Positions 58,368-64,000 of a stretch of 64,000 nt of DNA are shown here, piece after piece. The position numbers and the translations under genes were made by a program. The first letter of the stretch is position 1, and the number at the start of each line of letters is the position of its first letter. The notes beneath the pieces were generated by a model. It was given only the letters and a program-made list of their open reading frames with translations, was not told where the DNA came from and searched no databases. The DNA comes from Tetmemena sp. SeJ-2015 (Eukaryota; Ciliophora; Spirotrichea; Sporadotrichida; Oxytrichidae). Location: contig JAJKFJ010021806.1 of assembly GCA_027382625.1 (NCBI GenBank), forward strand, positions 18,957 through 82,956, given 5' to 3'.

Positions 58368-60960
58368 ATGAGTTCCAGATGCTTTAAAAAGGAAATCTTG
58401 GAGCATATATTCGGGGAACTAAAAAAGAATGGAGACAACATTCATAAAGTAGATACCAAGCTCGTCTCCAAAATGATGCTGCCAATAACCTTATTATATC
58501 TTTATAATTTATTGCTTGATGCTTCTAGATAAGTAAGTTTCGAAAAATAAGTGTAGTGAAATTCGTAACGAGGTGGCTTTATCAAAATTTCAACTGATAG
58601 AAACGGCTGTAACCTTGTTTTAGATTGAAAACGGAGAACGATGATTTCAGAAAGGAGATACAAGCTTTGAAGGTAGGAATAACTCTTTCTCAAATGCTTT
58701 ATGTTAGGGAGTTTGCAAAGAGCTGGAGCAGAAGAGCGTTGTTCATGACTCTGACTTATCAGCTTTGAAGTCAGATTCTGAAGCGTGCAAAATGAACATC
58801 TCACTTATTCAACGACAGATTGGTTCGCTCAACCCTAGAATGACTGAAGCAAATATCTCTAATTCTTTGTGTTTATAAAGATTAAGCAGAGGATAGACTA
58901 GACTCATGCGATAAAAAGATAGAAGAACTATTCGAGAAACTGAAGAACATGCCCTCTGGAGGTGGTGTAGATGCAAACCTTATGAATGACTATTTAAAGA
59001 GGTTGGAGAAATGCGAGAAGAAAGCAGATAAAGCGGAAGATAAAGCAAAGAAAGGACTCAAGAAGATTAAAAAGTGGAAACCTGAATCTTAAAAAATACT
59101 TACAAGTCTTTACTACTATAACTTTGTTGCTTTAATGAATGGAAGCAAATGCAGAAGGACATTGAAGAATTGAAAAAGAAACTTAACAGCAAAACTGATC
59201 AAACTCTATTTGAGGAGGAGATCGAGAGATTGAAAGACTTACTAAACTAAATTGCAAATTCTGGTAAAGAAATCAAGGCACCAATTGTTGGATTCAGTGC
59301 CAAAGAAATGGCTGATATAAGATCTTTTATTTAGCAAAAATTAAGAGAAGCCATTAAGAAGGTATGGGAGCATGAGAAGAGACTTGAAGGCTTCGATTTA
59401 GACAAGATACTGAAAAATATTGACAGAAACACCAAGGATATTATATTTTGCTATATTCAGTGGCTCAAGGACTAACTATTGAAATTGGAGCAAATGCTTG
59501 CTGACTCAGGTAAAGGCAGCTCATCAAATTAATGAAATCCTTTTACAAACAATAGATTCATTTTTACTAATCAATTACAGATGCTCAATTTAATCTTTTG
59601 GTCCGCAGAGTTGAAAAACTAGAAGAAGGGCTCGCCCAATTAAAGAAGAACCAAAATATGCAAAGTTCCACAGGATTTAGAGAGACTACAGACACTATCG
59701 GATTAGATGATGCGTTGTACCGTGATCTTACTGGAAGAATAAATCAATTACAAGCAGAGATAGACGCCCTAAGAAACGAACTTTCAAGATGGCTTAAAGA
59801 GTTTTAAGATAGTCTTAATAACAAAGCAAAGTCATAACTTTGATTATATATGAAGCAGATCTAGAGGCATTGTAAAATCTGGAAAGACTTTTGCTTGAAA
59901 GGCTTGGAGAGATGGTAAAGGGGCTTACAAAGCAACTTGCAGACAAGAATGATACCAAGAAAGCGTTAAAGATGCTTGAAAAGCAGCTAAAGAATCTATA
60001 CGATATATTTATGCAGAGCAGAGGCCATGGCCATGACCATGAAGATGACGCCATGTTCACCAAGAAGCCTTTGGGAGGAACTTCCTGCGCATCTTGCGAG
60101 AAGGACATAGTCAATTTGTATGGCAGAAGAGCTGACTTCTTAGCGTGGGGCAAATTCCCCTTTAGAGATCCATAGGACAGAATAGCCAGGGTAAGTTTCA
60201 ATTTCCTTTTTCTGAGTGATGAAAATCTGTATAACACTTTAATGTAGGTTGGGCAAGGATTTTCGAAGATGCTGTCTATGATAAATCCTGACACCCTGTC
60301 AAGATATGACAACTAAAACAAGTTTACTAGCATTCATGCTAGCCACTAAAATCCTAATTTCCTTCAGATGAGACAAAATGCTTCGCAAGAAAACTTCTAC
60401 CAAGATGAGATGGAGGATCAAGTTCCGGCTACCTCATCGATTCATTTATTCAGCTTCATTTTTAATTCTATTATATTCCGTTGAACAAACCTGGAACTGC
60501 AGCTCATGGCGGTGGAAGAACTATGACCAATTTCTATCCTAATCACTCGTCCGGAAGTATCTAGGATATTAGCAAAAGACCGACATCTGCTCAAGTTCCT
60601 AAGCCTAGAATGGTAAAACTATAGTTTTGTTTATATTTGTTAGAAAAGCAATCTCCTGAAGAAGAAATGATGAGGAAATACTAAAGACGCCGAAAATCAC
60701 AGCTTGAATATATATCTTCCCATTTGAGTGAAGCTAGTATCGATAATAAATTAAAGTTAGTCTTTAAGAACAAGAATTTAAGAATTTAGGAGGAATAAAT
60801 AACACTACAGGGGATATATAGGAGAACTCAATTTAATAAACTACAACCGATTTACACATGCCAGATCTTAACTCTCTTTTAAGGCCTGAAGAGGCTCTTT
60901 CTAATGGATTTTTAAGTATACTATCTTGTCTTAATTATTAAAATACCTACTTTTAGTCTT
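58368..60960 (+). CDS. DUF4795-like (QRICH2-related) coiled-coil protein
   Basis: Start MSSRCFKKEILEHIFGELKK, then long coiled coil with regular introns (LEKCEKKADKAEDKAKKGLK; EEEIERLKDLLN; RVEKLEEGLAQLKK). A C-terminal signature GGTSCASCEKDIVNLYGRRA, followed by FLAWGKFPFRDP and ARVGQGFSKMLS, resembles DUF4795 proteins such as QRICH2, linked to sperm-flagellum assembly. After that NKPGTAAHGGGRTMTNFYPN and TTDLHMPDLNSLLRPEEALS. IESs at 59824 and 60423. The true 3' end is uncertain within about 200 nt. Confidence 0.7.
59824..59852. other. IES candidate, 29 bp, pointer AAGCA
   Basis: AAGCA at 59824-59828 and 59853-59857. Deletion joins DSLNNKA to DLEALQNLERLLLERL. Confidence 0.7.
60423..60475. 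other. IES candidate, 53 bp, pointer TTCCG
   Basis: TTCCG at 60423-60427 and 60476-60480, in the same codon phase. Deletion joins DEMEDQVP to LNKPGTAAHGGG and removes a TGA. Confidence 0.7.
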
Positions 60961-61149
60961 TTTGGGCACTCTAAATAAAGAGTCCGCTAGAATTAATCAA
61001 AAATAGCTCAATTTATCTATCGGCAACTTTGGTTGGATTACTGTGGCTCTAAATTTAACTTTAAAATTAAATTATGACTAAAGAACAAATTTAGAGATAA
61101 AAGAGATAAAGGTATAAATATATTTAAATTTGAAATAATATTCAAATCA

Positions 61150-63960
61150 ATGAGCAAGCAGGCAGCGGATTCAAATACTCAGGACCAGGAAAAGAAATAT
61201 GTCGTAAATTAAAATAAACACGGGGCAGACTCAAATAACTCTTATAGGTAAACAATAAAAGTGTTTTTAGCAAACTAAGAATTTATATTTATGGTGAGTT
61301 TATTGTTCGACACAAGCAAAAAAGAGATGCTTAATCCCAACTAAGGGTATAAGAAGATTGTTCAGAAACTCAAAACTCGTTACAAGGTACTCTTCTTTGA
61401 AAACCTTTCTCAGACTTACATTCATTTTTCTTTTTGAATTAGAAACCTAATCATATATTATAGTGTGACATAGATTAAGATTATAGCAATTAAGGAGTAA
61501 TTAGCAGGTAGGTACTCTTATCATATTCATTGAGACTCATCAGCTTTTAAAGAGTAGTAAGCCTTAGAAATCTTGCCTTGCACTTTTAAAAGCTGAGATA
61601 CAAAAAGAAATGTAAGACATCACCTGGATAAATTTGAAAAACTTCAAGTTAAGTTCCATACTAAATCATTCAGGAATAAATTTACGCAATCCTCATATTC
61701 TCTCCCTTAATATTCTTTCTTATAAGAGATCAGATATATAATATGTTGAAATTTAACTTAAACTTAGGAATTAGTACTCCTCTAGTTAGGCTTTAGAGTC
61801 CCCTTAATCAAAAATGTTTAACATTTTAATGATTAATTATGCAACATAAATAAGTCTGACATCACTCTTCAAAGACTTAAGGAGTTACATAAATACAACA
61901 TATAATTAAAACGATATTGAATAAATAAATATAATCTAGACTTGTTTCTTAACTATTCAAGTAATTTAAATGTGTTATATAGATAAAATGGTTTCTACCA
62001 TCAAGAATCTAGACTAATGGAATAAGCTACTTTCAAAGATTCTGAAAATTTAAATAACGAAACTTTTCAAAGGACAAGCTGTAAAAATACACGTGCTTCG
62101 AATTAATTCCGACTTAAAGTTTTTTATCACCATAATATCTAGTGCATTCAACTACAGCAGATTTCAGATTTAATTTTTTTTATACGGATATCTCTTATAT
62201 CAATTACATTCTAATCCATAGTTATTTATACTCATTTAGTCTGATCTGTTGTTAATCGGAGGCCCCAGACTTCCGTTTAACATGCAGGAGTTGCAAGATA
62301 TGCGAACTTATATCGATCAGGGCGGCAAAGTGCTGATTCTAATGCATGAGGGAGGAGAGAACAAGCTCGGCACCAACATCAATTACCTCCTGGAGCAGCT
62401 AGGCATAAGCGTAAACGCAGATACAGTCATCAGGAAGACCTACTACAAATATCTTCACCCCAAAGAAGCCTACGTAGCTAATGGCATCCTCAATAACGAG
62501 CTAGTCAGGTAGGTAGTTACAACCCATATATTTGCAATGCATTCTCAAAGTTAAGAACTTCCATTTAATGTGTCAATCTAATTATAATGAATTTAATAGA
62601 GTGGCTTTGGGAAAGCCCAAGGAAGAGAACTCTGGAAAGTAGAAGTTCTCAAAAAGATATAAGGACACCAAGGACGAGTTGACCGGAAAAGATGAGAACG
62701 GAGGCCTTAAATTTGTTTACCCCTATGGCGCTACTCTTAACGTGAAGAAGCCTAGCTTCCCCATCCTGTCCAGTGGGCCTATCAGTTTTCCAGCTAACAG
62801 ACCTATCGGAGCTTTCTACATGAGTCCAAAGAGGGGAAAGTTATTCGTCTTGGGATCCATGATGTTTTTTGAAGACGAGTTTTTTGAAAAGGAAGACAAC
62901 CAAAAGATCTAAGAGGCTAGATAAAAATGTGTATATGCACAATAAGTTAAACAAATTATTCAATCATTTAAAGAGGCAGTGTTCAGATGGTTGCTGGTAG
63001 ATGGAGATGCAGAATTCGAAAGAAACGTAAAGGACGAGCCAGAGATTTCTGAGAATGCTCACGTACCAGACATTACAGCTCTTTCCGACCGTCTAAGATC
63101 CTGCCTTCAGGAGGCTGATGAACTACCCAGGAACTTCATGACTCTGTTCAACAATAAGCTATACAAGTTTTAGAGCAAATACTAAGCTTAAATTTATGTG
63201 TGTGTTAGTTTGACACAGACCTAATTCCAGAATCTCTTAAATTGTTTGAGCAGCTTGGGATCAAGCATGAACCTCAAATTATTTAAATTATTATCATTGA
63301 AATTAAATTGAAGGAAGAATTTAAAACAAGATTAAGGCAAATTAATTAGAAATTTTTTGAAGATTTATTTCTCTAAAAAAATCACAAATGCTTTTGATAT
63401 ATGAATGAGTTTATGCTGATTCTTTAGCCTCACAATTAAATAAAAACAAAAAAATTTAGAGCAAATATAAGTGTAATGTTAAAAAATATTTTTTTTTCTT
63501 CAGATTCATAATTGGTATGATAATTTCATTACTCTCAGATTCCCAGTCTGTCTAAAATACTCTAAAATACTTGTAAAACCAATTTTATCACGATAATAAT
63601 CACTCTTTTTCCAAAATAATTTCAAAGTATTCACATTTATTGAGTTTTACTGAATGCAGAATTTTATTTAAAACTCAATTATTCTTCTAACTTAACTCTT
63701 ATATTTATTTACTAAATTATTCTATTTGATAATAAAAAATAATTGTATATTTTATGATGAACCTCTTACTTTAATCCCACCTCAGTTTGAGACTCCTATG
63801 CCAGCTCTTTAAGCTGCAGTTTTTCCACCCACTCTCAAAGAACTGCCCCCTCCCAGTCTTGATTTATTTGATCTCGATGAACAGTTCGCTTCCGAGAAGT
63901 AAGCATACAAAGAGTAAATTTTTATTTTAGGATCGCCCGGTTAATACTAAAAGTGTCTGA
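61150..63960 (+). CDS. IFT52: Intraflagellar transport protein 52
   Basis: Core IFT-B subunit needed for cilium assembly. About 440 residues after removal of introns and two large insertions, close to the family length. Landmarks: LLFDTSKKEMLNPNQGYKKI, SDLLLIGGPRLPFNMQEL, GGKVLILMHEGGENKLGTNI, KTYYKYLHPKEAYVANGI, VPDITALSDRLRSCLQEADE, FDTDLIPESLKLFEQLGIKH, then PPQFETPMPALQAAVFPPTL and LDLFDLDEQFASEK. A 716-722-nt segment (61513-62229) and a 490-bp IES (63267-63756) interrupt it. Last residues DRPVNTKSV before TGA; the final exon boundary is tentative. Confidence 0.94.
61513..62228. other. 716-bp insertion in IFT52: IES (pointer TACTC) or long intron
   Basis: TACTC at 61513-61517 and 62229-62233, in the same phase. 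Deletion gives VISRQVLIQSDLLLIGGPR. A GT-AG intron (61512-62233 region, GTACTC...TTTAG) would also be in frame. It is several times longer than any other intron here and very AT-rich. Confidence 0.6.
63267..63756. other. 490-bp IES in IFT52, pointer ATGAACCTC
   Basis: The 9-bp repeat ATGAACCTC lies at 63267-63275 and 63757-63765. Deleting 490 bp joins LGIKHEPL to TLIPPQFETP, restoring the conserved IFT52 block without a gap. The interior is AT-rich with no ORF. Confidence 0.92.
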
Positions 63961-64000
63961 GATGAAATTGATACTAACAAAAAATAACAAAAATTTTTTT

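Noticed and set aside
1..64000. Bacterial or standard-code interpretation
   Set aside because: Conserved proteins are cut by TAA and TAG every few dozen codons in the standard code but read through with Gln; GT-AG introns are present.
1..64000. tRNA, rRNA, CRISPR arrays and telomeric repeats
   Set aside because: None recognised on reading both strands; a covariance-model search would be needed to exclude tRNAs.

Overview
The window is ciliate DNA and looks like germline (micronuclear) sequence. Long conserved genes read through only when TAA and TAG are glutamine and TGA is the sole stop (genetic code 6); PFK, MSH6, CBF5, CDC14 and IFT52 all contain in-frame TAA/TAG and end at TGA. Introns are short GT-AG introns, mostly about 20-100 nt. 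About 35 genes lie close together on both strands, with AT-rich spacers and no telomeric repeats. Many conserved genes are also broken by short AT-rich segments that are not GT-AG introns. Each lies between two copies of a 3-9 bp direct repeat, and deleting the segment plus one repeat copy restores the frame and the expected family sequence. This is how internal eliminated sequences (IESs) with pointers look in germline DNA. Variable pointers together with code 6 suggest a spirotrich-like ciliate, but that placement is inference.

Layout. 0-8.2 kb, all minus: a disordered protein running off the left edge, a secreted N/Q/S-rich protein, and the mismatch-repair ATPase MSH6 with an unusual RGG-rich start. 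8.3-16.1 kb: a small unknown protein, a CDP-alcohol phosphatidyltransferase, a coiled-coil protein and a large Q-rich protein. 16.4-23.7 kb: a Pumilio (PUF) protein whose RNA-binding domain is split by an 811-bp terminal-inverted-repeat element, then a multi-pass membrane protein. 24.4-31.5 kb: a protein with CTFKP repeats, then a duplicated divergent gene pair. The second copy sits beside fragments of PUF, the CTFKP gene and CFAP36, so it is a mosaic duplication. 31.8-43.8 kb: SF-assemblin, a COA6-like protein, ATP-type phosphofructokinase, taxilin, two small membrane proteins, CBF5/dyskerin, HSBP1 and a cytochrome b5 domain protein. 43.8-50 kb: three unknown proteins, CFAP36 (BART domain) and a YANK-like protein kinase. 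50-64 kb: unknown charged proteins, a CS-domain protein, CDC14 phosphatase, a DUF4795-like coiled coil and IFT52.

The genes do not form a pathway. Several are cilium or cytoskeleton genes (IFT52, CFAP36, SF-assemblin, DUF4795-like, CDC14), as expected for a ciliate. The main result is the IES set: over 20 candidates from 8 to 811 bp, including one transposon-like IES in PUF, one 490-bp IES in IFT52, and one that separates the catalytic His and Cys of CDC14. A few single-base frame breaks without pointers remain; these may be assembly errors.
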